A DNA stretch of 64,000 nt, taken from contig NC_068342.1 in the NCBI RefSeq assembly GCF_014633365.1, forward strand, positions 2,032,622 through 2,096,621. Reading direction: 5' to 3'. Shown one piece after another: positions 1-11,469 of the stretch; position 1 is the stretch's first letter; each line of letters opens with the position of its first letter. Origin of the DNA: Diospyros lotus (lineage: Eukaryota > Streptophyta > Magnoliopsida > Ericales > Ebenaceae). The position numbers were made by a program, and so were the translations under genes. The notes below the pieces were generated by a model. That model saw only the letters and a program-made list of their open reading frames with translations, did not search any database and was not told where the DNA came from.

Positions 1-225
1 ACAATTACATGAATTTATTTATTAAACATATAACATATCAATATATTTTGAATCACAAATATTAACACTCTCTTTTCCTTTTCTGCGGGTGGGTGGGAGG
101 GTTGATACCTGTTAAGGATAACATTACTTGTTAGATGTAGGGTTGTAAATAGGTCCCCAATTAACCCTATTTAAAATCCTCTGAATTAAAGTAAGTATGA
201 AAATTCATAATGGGGGACATAGGCA

Positions 226-1361
226 TAGTGTTATTAAAGGCGCCTTGGAATGCTTCTAGGCAAGCGTAGACCAGCAAGACGCACCTAGGCCTGAGGTGCC
301 TTGGGCTTAGGCGTGCCTGGCCTTATTTAAGTGTTTTCTAAGGTTTTATTTTAGTGTTTATTACTTTATTTATTTTTTTACTGTTTAGGGTTTATATTTA
401 TTGCTTCAACTCAAATTTAACAATGGGTAAAAGGGCTATCATTTCAAATGCTCCAATTGAATTTGAACTTGATGAAGATGGAGAAGGAGATGATGTGCAA
501 GAAGATGATATTAGAGATGATGCTTCTTTTTTCATATGGAAATGTTTGATCATGATGATGAGAATGATTTTTAGATTATTTAAAATGCGTAATTAGTTAA
601 TCTTAATTAAGATTTAAGACTTATAAATTGTTTAAGGTTTAATTTAAGTTGACTTAAAAGACTTTTAAATTGCATCTTTTGTCAATTTTTATTGTTCTTT
701 TCATTAGTATATTGTCACATGTGGCGACTTATTCTCTGTTATTTTTAAAATTTTTCCTTAATGCTGTAATTGTTATTTCCTTTATTACTGTTATTGCTTA
801 TTGTAGTTTGTTGCTTTAATTTCCAGCTGTAATAGTTTGTTACTAGGAGAATATTCTAGGGAGAGCCCTAGTGTATGGGCTAGAATAGGACAAAACTGGT
901 TGTTATAACCACTTGTATGGGGAATCTACTATGGCAGCACCCATGCTAGGAGGTATATATATCCCTCCTAGACCTTCCAGGAAGGATTATCGAGAATTAT
1001 CATTGAAATTCCATCTCTCTCTCTCTTTCTATCTCTCTGTTCTTTCCTCCCTCTGTTTTGCCTAACTTTTTCTCTCTTTCTACTGCTATTCACCGATTTA
1101 CACTTAGTCAGTAAGATAGCCATTGTCACTAGCAGTGACATATATGTTGAATTTTTTAATTTTCTTGATAACATGCTTATGAAAATGTAATTAAGAGTTA
1201 AGACTTATCTTATACCTTATTCTTCAATTGAGATATATACTTTTCTTTTTTTTTTTTTTAGTTAGTATGCACCTAGTTTCATCAGACGTGCACCTCGTCT
1301 TGCGCCTTAGGCTCCAATATCCTTTTGCGCCTTAGTGCATCTTGGGCATTTAATAACACTG
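226..1361. mobile_element. Non-autonomous hAT element (copy A), interrupted by a solo LTR
   Basis: The termini are TAGTGTTATTAAAGG on the left and the inverse of CAGTGTTATTAAATG on the right. The element is flanked by a perfect 8-bp duplication CATAGGCA (218-225 and 1362-1369). An 8-bp duplication with short inverted ends is typical of hAT transposons. Subterminal GC-rich 'gcgcctaggc'-like motifs lie near both ends. After removing the nested LTR the element is about 703 bp, matching the copy-B counterpart (17713-18418). A short acidic reading frame around 423-560 is a relic; no transposase is visible. Confidence 0.82.
713..1140 (+). mobile_element. Solo LTR, 428 bp, inside the hAT element (copy A only)
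   Basis: It begins TGTCAC and ends GTGACA, and is flanked by a 5-bp duplication TATAT (708-712 and 1141-1145). Copy B has the uninterrupted site near 18199-18206. A TATA-like run lies near 951-961, followed by pyrimidine-rich sequence, as expected for a U3-R-U5 layout on plus. The R/U5-like part (ATTGAAATTC followed by CT-rich sequence) resembles the solo LTR at 3963-4294, so the two may belong to related Copia-like families. Confidence 0.85.
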
Positions 1362-2074
1362 CATAGGCATAAGGTGTATTTGAACATTTATTAAAACGCA
1401 TAAGTAAATGGGGTTAATTGGGGAACCCATTTACATCTCTAGTCCGACTCAAATGTTGCATGATTTGGATTAAGAAGGGGCATCCCTATTTCATAAGGCT
1501 CCTCACTTTGCAAGAGTTGGGGGAAGCTCGTACTTGTATGCAGCAGTTGTGTTTCTTTGTGTTATATTGTATGCTTTACAAAAGGGTGGTTTTCGCAACT
1601 TGAGCTTGTGAGCTTCTGTTGCTACCAAGGCTCGCTGTGAGTTGATTACTTGCAAATAACGAATGGAGGCCTTCCTCATGTTTTTACACAGGCTACAGTT
1701 GCTGATAAGCTAATGATTCTTTGCTGTGTTGCTTACTATTCATGTCATACCCCAGTCTGGCTTCAGCGCCATGCTATCGCCTATAGATGTAAGTCAATAT
1801 GGCGAAGGGGAATCATGTCATATTTATTGGTCAATTTATGGATGGCATACTTGTAGCTTCTTCAATACATGGAAGGACCTCATTACTTGCTTCAATCGAC
1901 ACTAGCTACTTTCTTCTAACCTCTAGATTTGTACAAAATTGCAATGTTATAATACCATATTGCTGTTGACTCTGATTTTAAACTATCATTTTAAGAGGAA
2001 TGATTTCTGATTTGACAGCCACCAAAACCTTTTTTTTGGGGGGGTTACTACTGACTCTTGTTTTGCTAGAATAG
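1362..2074 (+). other. Intron-like sequence before the FRS terminal exon (copy A)
   Basis: Non-coding by eye. It is conserved with copy B (about 18419-19592) apart from copy-B insertions, and ends in a T/G-rich stretch and a plausible acceptor at GAATAG just before 2075. Short open frames here (1418-1603, 1650-1856) are not preserved in frame between the two copies, so I treat them as chance. Positions 1-217 are AT-rich and hold nothing recognisable. Confidence 0.6.
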
Positions 2075-2692
2075 GTGGCTGTTGCTGTGGATTTCAAAGA
2101 TCAAGCAGGAGAACAACAAATGACGCAGCAGAACCTGCAAAACATTTGCCTCAAGACGGGGGCCCCAATGGAATCTCATGCAGCTGCAATTCTCACACCT
2201 TTTGCATTTTCTAAGCTCCAGGAGCAACTCGTTTTGGCTGCACACTATGCATCATTCCAGATGGAGGATGGCTTCCTTGTGAGACATCACACAAAACTTG
2301 ATGGTGGCAGGAAAGTCTATTGGGTTCCACAGGAAGGCATCATAAGTTGCAGTTGCCATCAATTTGAGTTCTCTGGAATCCTCTGCCGGCATGCTCTTCG
2401 GGTCCTCTCTACCGGAAATTGCTTTCAGATTCCAGAAAGATATCTTCCCCTTCGTTGGCGGCGGATCAGCATCCCATCCCCGAAGCTCCTTCAGAGTAGT
2501 ACAAACGATCAAGCAGAAAGAATTCAACTGTTGCAGCATATGGTATCAACTCTTGTCACAGAGTCAACTAAATCTAAGGAACGTCTTGATATTGCAGTGG
2601 AGCAAGTGTCCATTCTTCTATCTCGGATAAGAGAGCAGCCAGTGTTGTCACAAGGTATGAGAGACATCTCCTCCATGAACAGGAATATCTGA
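2075..2692 (+). CDS. FRS11: FAR1-related sequence (FRS10/11-like), C-terminal exon
   Basis: An open exon of 205 codons encodes the C-terminal part of a FAR1-related sequence protein, a plant transcription-factor family domesticated from Mutator-like transposases and acting in the nucleus. The SWIM zinc finger is visible as C-S-C near residues 92-94 and C-R-H about ten residues later. The C-terminus (helical KSKERLDIAVEQ, then LSRIREQPV and a RDISS tail) is the family's usual ending. The first base follows a splice-acceptor-like GAATAG, and translation continues from an upstream exon that would be to the left of this window. The corresponding upstream exon of copy B lies 2.3 kb upstream of its terminal exon. 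No frame damage is visible. It is either the live 3' end of a gene or a terminal fragment. FRS10 versus FRS11 is judged from memory only. Confidence 0.72.
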   Translation: MAVAVDFKDQAGEQQMTQQNLQNICLKTGAPMESHAAAILTPFAFSKLQEQLVLAAHYASFQMEDGFLVRHHTKLDGGRKVYWVPQEGIISCSCHQFEFSGILCRHALRVLSTGNCFQIPERYLPLRWRRISIPSPKLLQSSTNDQAERIQLLQHMVSTLVTESTKSKERLDIAVEQVSILLSRIREQPVLSQGMRDISSMNRNI

Positions 2693-3479
2693 ATTGTATA
2701 TGTAACTTGGAACAGTTGCATGCTTCAGAATTCTCATAAAAAATTGTGGGAACCATGCGAAAATATGGTGATGACTGCATCAGCGGCGCGGCTTCATTAA
2801 AAACCGAAGTCTCAAGATGTATAAAGGGTTCAATTCTGATATTCCTTGCCTGATATTTTTTTGTAGGCTTTGTTGCATGCAACCAAATCATATAGAGTGT
2901 TGCCTTGCTTAGCCGTAGCGGATACTGAAATATTAACATACAATCTGTTTGTATAGATATCTCTGGGAAGAACTTTCTCTTCCTTTTTTTTTATAATTTA
3001 TCTTCTTCTCATGTCGCCCTCCTAATTTCTCCTTTCAATTTTTTGTCTACGAAATGCTGATTCTGGAAACTGGTTTGTTGTATTGAAGGCTGTTATTTGA
3101 TGGGTTGTGAAGTTTTTTGGGGTTTAGAACGGATTATGAAGTTAGTCTTGGAAGGCCATCTGTGGTGCGACTTCATTGTTATGTCTACTAATTATCCCAT
3201 TAACAGGGTACTCGTCTTCTGTCTTGTTTCCTTTTTTCTCTTCTTCTATTTTGGAATAGATGTAGGTTTAATGGTGAAATCTAGATTTGTCTTGGTACAA
3301 GTTTGCATATGATTGATAATTGTGCCCAAAAAATGAGAATAAAATAATGTGCTCGATTTGAAAGCGTTTGGCCTATGAGTGGCGCTATCTCTGTGTGTTG
3401 GTTCCTATTTATGGATTTAAAGTGAGTGGTCTTAAATTTTACGGTGACGTAGTAGACCTTGTTGAGATTAAAATTTGTG
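2693..3479 (+). other. 3' flank of the FRS exon, no gene seen
   Basis: This stretch continues as 3' UTR-like sequence to about 2990, well conserved in copy B (to about 20540). From about 3030 to 3830 most of the sequence is absent from copy B, apparently through two deletions there. I see no supported gene; short open frames (3097-3312) are not conserved. Confidence 0.5.
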
Positions 3480-4870
3480 ATTGTTGTTTTAAATTTCATC
3501 GGGCATGGATTTGCCTTTCAACAAAAAGATGACGGGAGTGCTTATGGATGAATTTGGATCGCTAAGGAATGATAAAGTTAGTGGGATGGGAATCAATAGG
3601 ATGATAGAGTTTAAGGTTTAGGAGTGTTAAACTTGAATGACCATAAAGAAGTTACCGAATCATTTGATATAGTGCTGTGTGAATGTTTCTAAAGAAGGCA
3701 GGTAGAAAATCCTTGGCAGTGACAATTTGCAGTGGGAAATCTTGAAAAGGTTGAGCAAGGCAAGCAATAACGATGCTCATGCCAATGCAAGGAAAATATC
3801 GATGACATTACAGGACAAGAGTACCTGCTACTTCTAGGATGATGTCAAGGAAATTCTCAGCTTGGACGAGATTGGAATTCTTGATGGTAAACAAGGTAGT
3901 AAGGTGGTTTTGACAACTAGTGAAGTTTGTTCTTAGTTAGAAGTGCATTAGGCGGTCAATATTGTCATGACTTTAGAAGCAATAGAGAGAGAATATTTTA
4001 ATAGGGTTCTAATAGTTTGTTAGGAGATATTTTACAATTTATTAGGAACACATGGGTGTTGTGCTGTTATGAATTTAGTTAGCAATCAGCTATGCTTATA
4101 AAAGGGCTATTGTAAGAGGATGAGATATTATGTGAAATGATATTGAAATTCTTTCCTTCTAATTCTCTCTATCCCTCTCTCGATTCTCTTTGATTTCTCC
4201 TTCCCTTAATGCTAATTTCTCACTCCTTCCAATTCTGGTTCTAATTTCCCCTCTATTTCCAGTTTCAATCTTAGGAAACTCTAGGAATGTGACAAATGTG
4301 ACAACTAATAACATTGTATGAGAAAGTTTTTAAGGTATCTTGCAAGACAACCCCCGCCGGGGGGTGGGGGGTTGGAAATTCTTAAAATTCTCACAGATTA
4401 AAACATTGCAAAGCAAGTATTAGGAGATTGAAATATGCTTAGGAGATGTCATTACATTTTACTCTTGATAAACAACTGGCCAAAAAATCGTCAAACTAAA
4501 AATCAAAGTCTTGGACACGACTGGTGACTTCTGTGTGAGCAAGCATCCCAAGATCTCTCATAGAAGTATATTGTAACTTGCTAAAAGAATTTTATTATAG
4601 GCAGGTGGATGATATCAAGAAAATATGCTTTCTTTTTGGCGTTTTGGATCTCGAAGGGAGTGACATCTACATTGATCATTAGATGAAATGTTTGGCAAGA
4701 GTATATTTCTATAGCAACGACTATCAGAAGGTAACTTTGGATGTTTGTAATACTTTGGGACACCTTATAGACCTTTCATTACTTGAAGAAAGTAAAGAGA
4801 ATTGTGTTACTAAGCCAAAAAGGGGTTACCATGTGGAGATTTATCAGGAAAATGGCTTTGACTAATGCAT
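3480..4870 (+). pseudogene. Canonical CC-NB-LRR relic (NB-ARC part), copy A
   Basis: Scrambled NB-ARC sequence on plus. A weak P-loop remnant (SGMGINRM) lies near 3575. The kinase-2 motif YLLLL/DDV is split by a frameshift near 3830. It is followed by an RNBS-B-like run (DEIGILDGKQGSKVVLTT) at about 3867-3920. After the LTR insertion, an RNBS-D/winged-helix-like stretch (IKKICFLFGVLDLEGSDIYI) and LIDLSLLEES at about 4610-4790 complete the family order. Multiple stops and frameshifts make it dead. Its kinase-2 resembles a normal CNL, unlike the degenerate minus-strand gene next door, and its orientation is convergent with that gene. Confidence 0.72.
3963..4294 (+). mobile_element. Solo LTR, 332 bp, in the NLR relic (copy A only)
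   Basis: It begins TGTCATGAC and ends AATGTGACA (TGTCA/TGACA inverted ends). The flanks are AATAT (3958-3962) and AATGT (4295-4299), a 5-bp duplication with one substitution. Copy B at about 20685 shows the uninterrupted sequence GGTCAATGGGACAAC. A TATA box (CTTATAAAAGG) at about 4096 places the promoter on plus. Its downstream half resembles the solo LTR at 713-1140. Confidence 0.8.
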
Positions 4871-5503
4871 TATCAGAGGATTCTGAAAGTAACAAATGAG
4901 GCAAAAATCCCCAGATTTGATTTATATACAGAATTTGATGATCATGTCCATTGAGCTCATTACACATGAAACTTTACAGTGCAAGCCATACTATATTCCA
5001 CATTCTTCAGCAATAACCATCATCAGCATCTGAACTCAAACCTTCTCTCAGCTTCAGAAAAAGGATCATTCTTCTGCCATAACAAGTGAGATTATATATC
5101 AGTAACAAGTAATATCACTACATTCTTCATATCACAACAAGAGTGAGATTATATACCAGTCAATGCCAAGTTCAAAACGGTTGGTGGAGTCTAAATTTTG
5201 ACATCCTGTCTCTGATAACAAGTCCTCCTAAAATTGTAATGATTCAATTGGAGAGAAAATTCTCATCATTTGCTCCAATCCATAGGGGCTTAGGGTAAAT
5301 CATGGTATCCCAAAGTGGTGCGGCATGGAACCGTGCAGTCACACTAGCTGTAGGCTGTAGCCATGCAAATGCAGCAGCAGCAGCAGCATCAATGAACTCA
5401 GGGATGGGGGAAGTAGAGAACAAAAAAAGAGAGAAGGGCTGATAGCAAAGGTTCGTTCAGCAAATGTACCATACCTGGCCGTCAAGACAGCTTTCCACCT
5501 TGC
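4871..5503. other. Intergenic spacer between convergent NLR sequences (copy A)
   Basis: No supported gene. It is conserved with 21331-21949 of copy B and holds a short CAG run near 5372-5388 that is contracted in copy B. It lies downstream of both the plus-strand relic and the minus-strand locus, so it probably contains their 3' UTR/terminator sequence. Confidence 0.5.
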
Positions 5504-7511
5504 TTATAAGGTTGTAGTTAATCGGATTTTTGCCGAGTCAGCCATCAAATCCATATCCCTTGAAAGCGGAGTAAATTTACCTGCCAAATAATATTTATGG
5601 TCTGTGTCTTGTTCATTCCACTCCAAAGCATTCCACCATTCCTCCTCTCCTTTAAATACATCCAAATTTCTACTGGAAACATCTGTACTAGAAAGTATAT
5701 TGAGCTTTGGACAATAGAAGATGACCATGCTCTCTAATCTTGGAGCGATGCACAACCCGTTGGAGATGTTGACCAGTTCTGGTAGCTCGAGAAGTGATAT
5801 CTTTTTCAGGCTTGGGAGATATTCATCTGATGTTGAGTTGGAATATTCAGGACTCACTAGGCTACTTATTTTGGGACAGTCTTCAACTATAAGCTCCTTC
5901 AAGTTTTTAAGATTATCAAGAGTTTCTTTTGTAAAAATGGTAGTCAAACTGAGGCATGTATGCAAGGCCATGGACTTCAAACTAGACAAACACGTCTTAC
6001 TAACTCGCCCTCTGCAAATGCTCTCCAATTTCTTCATGTAGTGAATACTTAAGTACTGCAATGAACTCAGTACACTTTCTTCTTCACACTCAGATTCAGA
6101 TCCAGATTCAGATTCATCGCTATCATCTTCTTCTAAATCTACTTGACAAATCTGTTCAGAATCAATGATGGTTTGGAGCTCATTACATTCAGCCAAGCAG
6201 CAAAACTTCAGGTTAGACATATTCCTAAGGCCAAGCTCAGATAGATTCTTAAGAACCCAATGGCGTTCTAGTGCAACAGCACTGACACGTTTCAATAACT
6301 TGGAAATTTCGGGCATTATGCCTTCACCATTCATATACTTCAAGCCTTTTTCGAACTTCTCCAAATTATTGAATTCCACTTCAAGTTCATGCGGTATGCA
6401 AGATAAGAAACAATATTAATGTCCAACAATGATTCTGAAGCATTCTAGTGCTGGATGTATCAATGTTGTCCCGTACCATCTGATGTGCTTCAATGCTTCA
6501 ACATTGGGCAAATACAATTTAAGAGTGTTCAGACATTTAAAGCTGGCTAGTTCACTTAAAATGCTTGTCACTTCAATATCCCACCAATTACCATCTGGAT
6601 GCACATCAATGCTTAGTTCTTTAAATTGAGTTCGTTCTGGCAGGTACTTCATTGGAACTATTCTACTTACATCCTTACTTTTCAGTATAAGGTTTGCACG
6701 TGCATTCAAGGTAACCTTCAAGCTTCTCAATTGGTCAATCTTCCCAATTTCCTCTGGTAAATATGATAATGGAGTACCTTCAAGATCAAATAATTCAAGT
6801 TTCTCAAGTTCACCAATTTCAACTGGTAATTCCATTAATAGATCACAACCCCGCAAAAAGAACTCTTCTAGGTTAACCAATTTGGAAATAGACTTTGGCA
6901 AGCACTTTATGCTGGTATATGACAAATTCAGAAGTTTGAGGGCAGGCATGCACAAAAAGAACGAGGAAGGAATTCCCATCAGATCATAGTTTGCTGCAAG
7001 GATAACTTTTCCAGAGAAGGACAATAAGGACATTCTGGCAACTCAGAATATGGTGAAGGCGAGCCTATCCATTCGACGACGTCAACCTCCCAGAGGGTCC
7101 CATCTTTGGGGGCACGGTTGCGGTTAGGGTTACGGATGAGGTAAACCGGCCTGGTGTTTTGCCCGGAAGGGAGAGAGCCAGTGCCCCTGTCGATAAGGAG
7201 GTAGCCGCCGCTGGTCTTGAGACTCACCAGTAGGTTGTTGCCGCCTTCTCTAATGGGCTCCCAATTCGCCGACGGCGACAAGTCCTCGGGTAGGCTCTAG
7301 AAGACGAAGTCGGGGAGGCCGGATAGGTACTTGCCGTAGCAGCTCCGTAGCCGGATATTATCGGCGTCCACCACCTCCACACTCCACCGGACATTCCGGT
7401 CAAGGCCATATCGGTTAGGGGTTGCTGAAACTTCGCCTTCGCTGGCGTGGAGATACCAGCCGTCTCCACTCCGGAGGCGGACGGCCTTGGCAACAAGGAA
7501 TAGTTCCATTC
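5504..7511 (-). pseudogene. Collapsed DUF569-LRR copy of the NLR gene (copy A)
   Basis: Read on minus, this begins with the DUF569 exon (ATG at 7507-7509) and passes directly into the LRR of the NLR. Compared with copy B, everything between B positions ~27950 and ~23489 is missing: the 3' end of exon 1, two small exons, the linker and the NB-ARC. The junction near 7048 keeps frame (DUF569 ...SPY, then SELPECPY of the LRR). Three lesions follow copy-B numbering. A CAG-to-TAG nonsense codon lies in DUF569 (7297-7299). A 1-bp deletion near 6994 shifts frame. A 3-bp insertion near 6413 adds an in-frame TAA. The first exon and promoter seen in copy B are also absent, since homology ends at 7573. 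The remaining LRR frames (7033-6416 and 6379-5504) are otherwise very similar to copy B. Confidence 0.88.
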
Positions 7512-7573
7512 CTGAAAGAAATAACCAAATAGTATTTCGAAATTCTTAATTTATAAAATATTCAGAAATTTTA

Positions 7574-10006
7574 GGACGCTGTAAACTTGCAGAATCAGTC
7601 TTAAGCGTTAGTAAAAGTGTTAGTATTCATTTGATTAGGACTCGAAAGTCAAACTCGTGTTATAATTAAGACTCTGAAACTTAAATTTTAATTGAGATTG
7701 AGATTCTTAATTTGATAAAATATAAATCTTATTTAATATGGATTGTTTCGGGTCAAGTCCCTTTTTAGATGAACGATTTTTAAAACCCGTCATCTCATCG
7801 CTGTCTAAACATCAATTGATAAAGAAGATAATTGAAGAAACCACAAAAATAAATAAAATTCAAAATTCGTCACCCCAGAATGATGTTTTTTGGGACAAAA
7901 TGACTACCAAATAAGAAATCTTTCAATGTAATAATGCATGATACACCAAAGTAAACAACGTAAGTGTTCCAATTGGAGCACATAAAAGCATTCTATACTC
8001 CCGACACCAAGCAGACTATGTATCGGATTAGGAATTTTAGGGTGGGTACCACAACATCTAGTAATTGATAACAATATATAATAGCCCCTTTGAACAGGTC
8101 CTGTTAAAGTGAAAGAATTCAATGCAACATAGCTGAACTAAATGTAGATGCAAAATGTGAAGAAAACCAGTGGATCTATTTTCACAATTAAATCAGTGTG
8201 ACAGTGTGGATTCCAGGTGTAATGTATTGGCAGGAAGGATACCTAAGAAATGAAACATCGATCAATAGGATTTATCAGAGTAATTTAATTTGGCAAATGC
8301 TGAAACAAAGACCATCATAATAAAGCTTAGACAAAGAAAAGATTGTAGTGGCCCTGCTAGTGAAGAACTTCGTGATCAATTAATTCTGGTGAAAGTAATA
8401 TACCCCATATGGAAATTAAAGTTAGCCAGATAGATATAGGTCCACAAAATGATAGCCTGCTTGCTATGAGTTATCATGACAATTGCATAAAATGCTTAAT
8501 ATAGTCCTACATAAGTAAAAGATACTAACCTCACAAATATCAAAAAACCAAGTTTATGGTATAGAAAAAAATATGTTTATATAAGTTGATAAGTACTGGC
8601 ATACAAAATAAATAGAGATTCTTGTAAAGTTATGACTCAGTGACAGCTACAACAATGCAATGGAAGAAATAGTCAAGAGAAATAATTGTGAGAGAGATTT
8701 TAAACATGAAAACCACGTCCCATTAACAAGGGATAATACAAACTTTTGACAAAAGAAATAGAAGTTCGCAGCTACACATATCAAATATATATATAAACTC
8801 AGTTGAGCATTTATGAGTGGGGCATAGCACAGTAGCACATAAGTCAAAATTCATTGTTCTTGTCATCACAAGCCTTAATCTTTCCCTACCTGATTTGTTA
8901 CAAATTTCTTCCATTCTATCTACAAAGTCATGCACATCTATCACATCTCTCCCATCTTATCTTCAACTGGCCACTTCAACCTTATTATAAATCATCTTAT
9001 TATTAATTCAATCTTTTCTTATTATATGACAAGTGCATTCATAGTAACATTCTCATCTCAATTACATTCAAATTTTACACATGTTAGTTCTTACAGAGTA
9101 TTTTGAGCATTACAACAAAGATGGTCTTTTAACTTCAAAAGGATATCAAGATAATCATAAAATAAAGTATGTTTTTTTTCACTTTAAATATTTATCCATC
9201 ATGCTTAATTTTGTGAGCAGACATCGTCAATAATCAGCCCACCCCCTCTTAAACAATTGAACTGACATTTCTTTGAAGTTCGAGTCACACCACAGCATCA
9301 TCAACTCTTCTATTTTTACTATATTTTCATTCACATATTCAGATTTCTGACCTATTCAATTTGAAACCATTGAACACGAAAGTATCCTCTATAATTCAAG
9401 TTGTGTGTTCGAATCCTAAATAGTGCTGTTTGTATCAGTTAGTGCTACACAGGCAGTCATGGGCACGGGTCTTCGACTTGGGTTTACTTGGTCTTTGGCT
9501 GTTGCCTGATCAGTCAGAACTTGTAAGTTATAGGGGAAAAAATGATGGTCTTTGTCAACGACTTATGTATTGGAATTTCTTCCGATTCCTACGATATAAA
9601 AAAAAAATTCAAATTTAGCATTCATGCCCCTTTTTTTTGCCTCAGCCACCAACACCATACGAGTTGCCAGTGCAAAACCAAAACTCTAATGATAATGCTT
9701 GAACATGATTGAAGTCACTGGTACTCTATGAAATATTTTCAAGATAATAACCATCTTTTGTGCTCAATAAAAATATATGACAGGAACTGTTTCAAATTTA
9801 CATTTTTTAATAAGATTCAAATTAAATCAATCATATCAATTGCAAGTATCTATGCTACTAAATGCGCAAAAGATTGAATTCAAAAAGATTTGGCAAAATT
9901 AAAGGAGGAATTAAACAATAAGCTTGGAAAAGGAACTCATACAAAATCGTTTGAGCCTTGAACACAAAATCCATATAGAAAAAATGAACATCAGTACATT
10001 TTTTAC
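7574..10006. other. AT-rich spacer, no gene recognised
   Basis: No open frame with a recognisable domain on either strand. It lies downstream of the DRP2 exons on minus and may include remains of that gene's introns. I looked for the next expected DRP2 exon and did not see it. Short frames at 7904-8122, 8647-8944 and 9430-9618 lack support. Confidence 0.5.
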
Positions 10007-11300
10007 CTCATCAACACAAAGCCGTGCAGGTTCTTTTGCAAGCTCTAGAACACCTTTTATTAAAGACCGCAATCCTTTCTCTGGGGATATAAGATATGGT
10101 TGATAACCATCTGCTTCAAGCACAATCTGGGAGAAATTTAAAAGGTTAGTCAAATAAGCATATAATAACATGAACACATATTGTCGAATAAATGGTGAGA
10201 ACACTCAAAATTATAACTAGAAAAGACAAGAACAGATACCCTTTTGACATTGTTTAGGTCAAAATGTCTGTCTAAAGGAAGCTGTTTAATCCTGTTAGGG
10301 AAGTTTCCCTCAAAACTAGAAGCAACTTTCCAGCCACTACCCTGCAATAATTAAAACAACAGCTAAGAAAGGCAGCAAAAAGTTTTCTGCTTTCTCTCTT
10401 GGAGAAAATAACATAGATGAACAAAATAGGAGCAATACCAATATAAAACAAAAACTTTTATGGAAGAAAAAACAAAAAGTCCAAACTAAAATGATCAAAG
10501 GATTCGGAAATGTAGAAGTTCAATCAAATGGGAAACACCCCATTCAGATTGAAGCATATGGAACTGATAAGGATTTGGAAGGAATAGTAAAGGGCTAGAT
10601 TGTTTGGAAAATCTTATAATAAAATAAGTATGAAGAATGGAAAATTTAGGCAGTAGTGTGAGAGAGGTATTATGATTTTAAGCATTTATTTAAAAAAAAA
10701 CAATTGCCTATTCAAATTCAGGAAAATAAGAGGGGAAAGTGAATTATTTGGTATGTTTGAATGTCAAATACCCAACCTTGTAGAAGATAACTATGAAATG
10801 GTATTTAAATTACCTAAATAATCAATTTACTATCTCTTCACAATTTTTTTTCCCGAACAGATAGGAGGAAGGATATGTTTCATTTGCATACAAAACAATA
10901 CTAAGTGTAAATGTTTTTCCTTCACTGAAGTCCTACCATGCAATTCTGGATCTTCTATGTTAGCCTTCTAACACACCATGAAAATAGTTTTGCACACAAA
11001 AGGTGTATGCTTCAGCACTGTAACATTGGAAATTTTTTGAATGGGATATATAATATAACAAACACTAGAAAAATGCTAATAAAAACTGGCAATTCTACGG
11101 TCCTCTCCTCTCTCAACAAACCACAATATATAAATAAATGCATGAATGAAGTATTTTTATCCTAAATTCTCACCTCTCCAGTTGTAATATGTTGGAGAAA
11201 TTTATCCTCAAATTCCCGACAAAGCTCCAATACTAAAGCTCGTGTCCCTTCAACACTATGAACCATTTGTTCACCAAGAAGCATTGTCGAAAAAATGCCA
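10007..11300 (-). pseudogene. DRP2: DRP2-type dynamin gene fragment (three middle exons)
   Basis: Three minus-strand exons match the middle/stalk region of plant dynamin-related protein 2, a large GTPase of clathrin-coated vesicle formation at the Golgi and plasma membrane. Exon a (about 11290-11174) includes [17 protein letters not shown]. Exon b (10341-10240) includes [20 protein letters not shown]. Exon c (10126-10007) includes [16 protein letters not shown]. Each has a sound boundary: GAG|GTGAG after a; TTGCAG before and AGG|GTATC after b; CCCAG before and GAG|GTAAAA after c. Exons b (102 nt) and c (120 nt) keep frame. GTPase exons upstream and the PH/GED exons downstream are not present, and a Copia relic starts about 200 bp upstream of exon a. 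It is therefore a genomic fragment rather than a processed copy. The coding sequence is well preserved, so the break may be recent. Confidence 0.8.
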
Positions 11301-11469
11301 CAATCATGAAGTATTGAAAAAAACAACATAAGGATCATAAGGCCTTGTCTCATATACATTTGCATTTATCGAATCAAATTTTATAGGATATTTTGAAAGA
11401 AAAAATTATTGCCGCTCTATGGTTAAAATAGAATAGCTGTGTATGACAAAGAGCTTAACCAGTAAGTTG

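Larger units (their letters stand above)
66..7573. repeat. Segmental tandem duplication, copy A
   Basis: This block is colinear with copy B (about 17548-28486). Both carry the FRS terminal exon, a plus-strand NLR relic and a minus-strand DUF569/LRR locus, with long stretches of near-identity in exons and introns. Homology starts around the 'gggtgggaggg' motif near 90 and stops abruptly at about 7573, just upstream of the DUF569 exon, where copy B continues into its 5' leader. Copy A is shorter mainly because of a ~4.46 kb deletion at the minus-strand NLR. It is also missing the copy-B insertions. The left edge may lie outside the window, because positions 1-65 do not match the equivalent part of copy B. 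Confidence 0.9.

Noticed and set aside
1418..1856. Small frames conserved in position between copies A and B (with 18769-19098)
   Set aside because: Reading frames are not preserved between the copies and they lie in an FRS intron.
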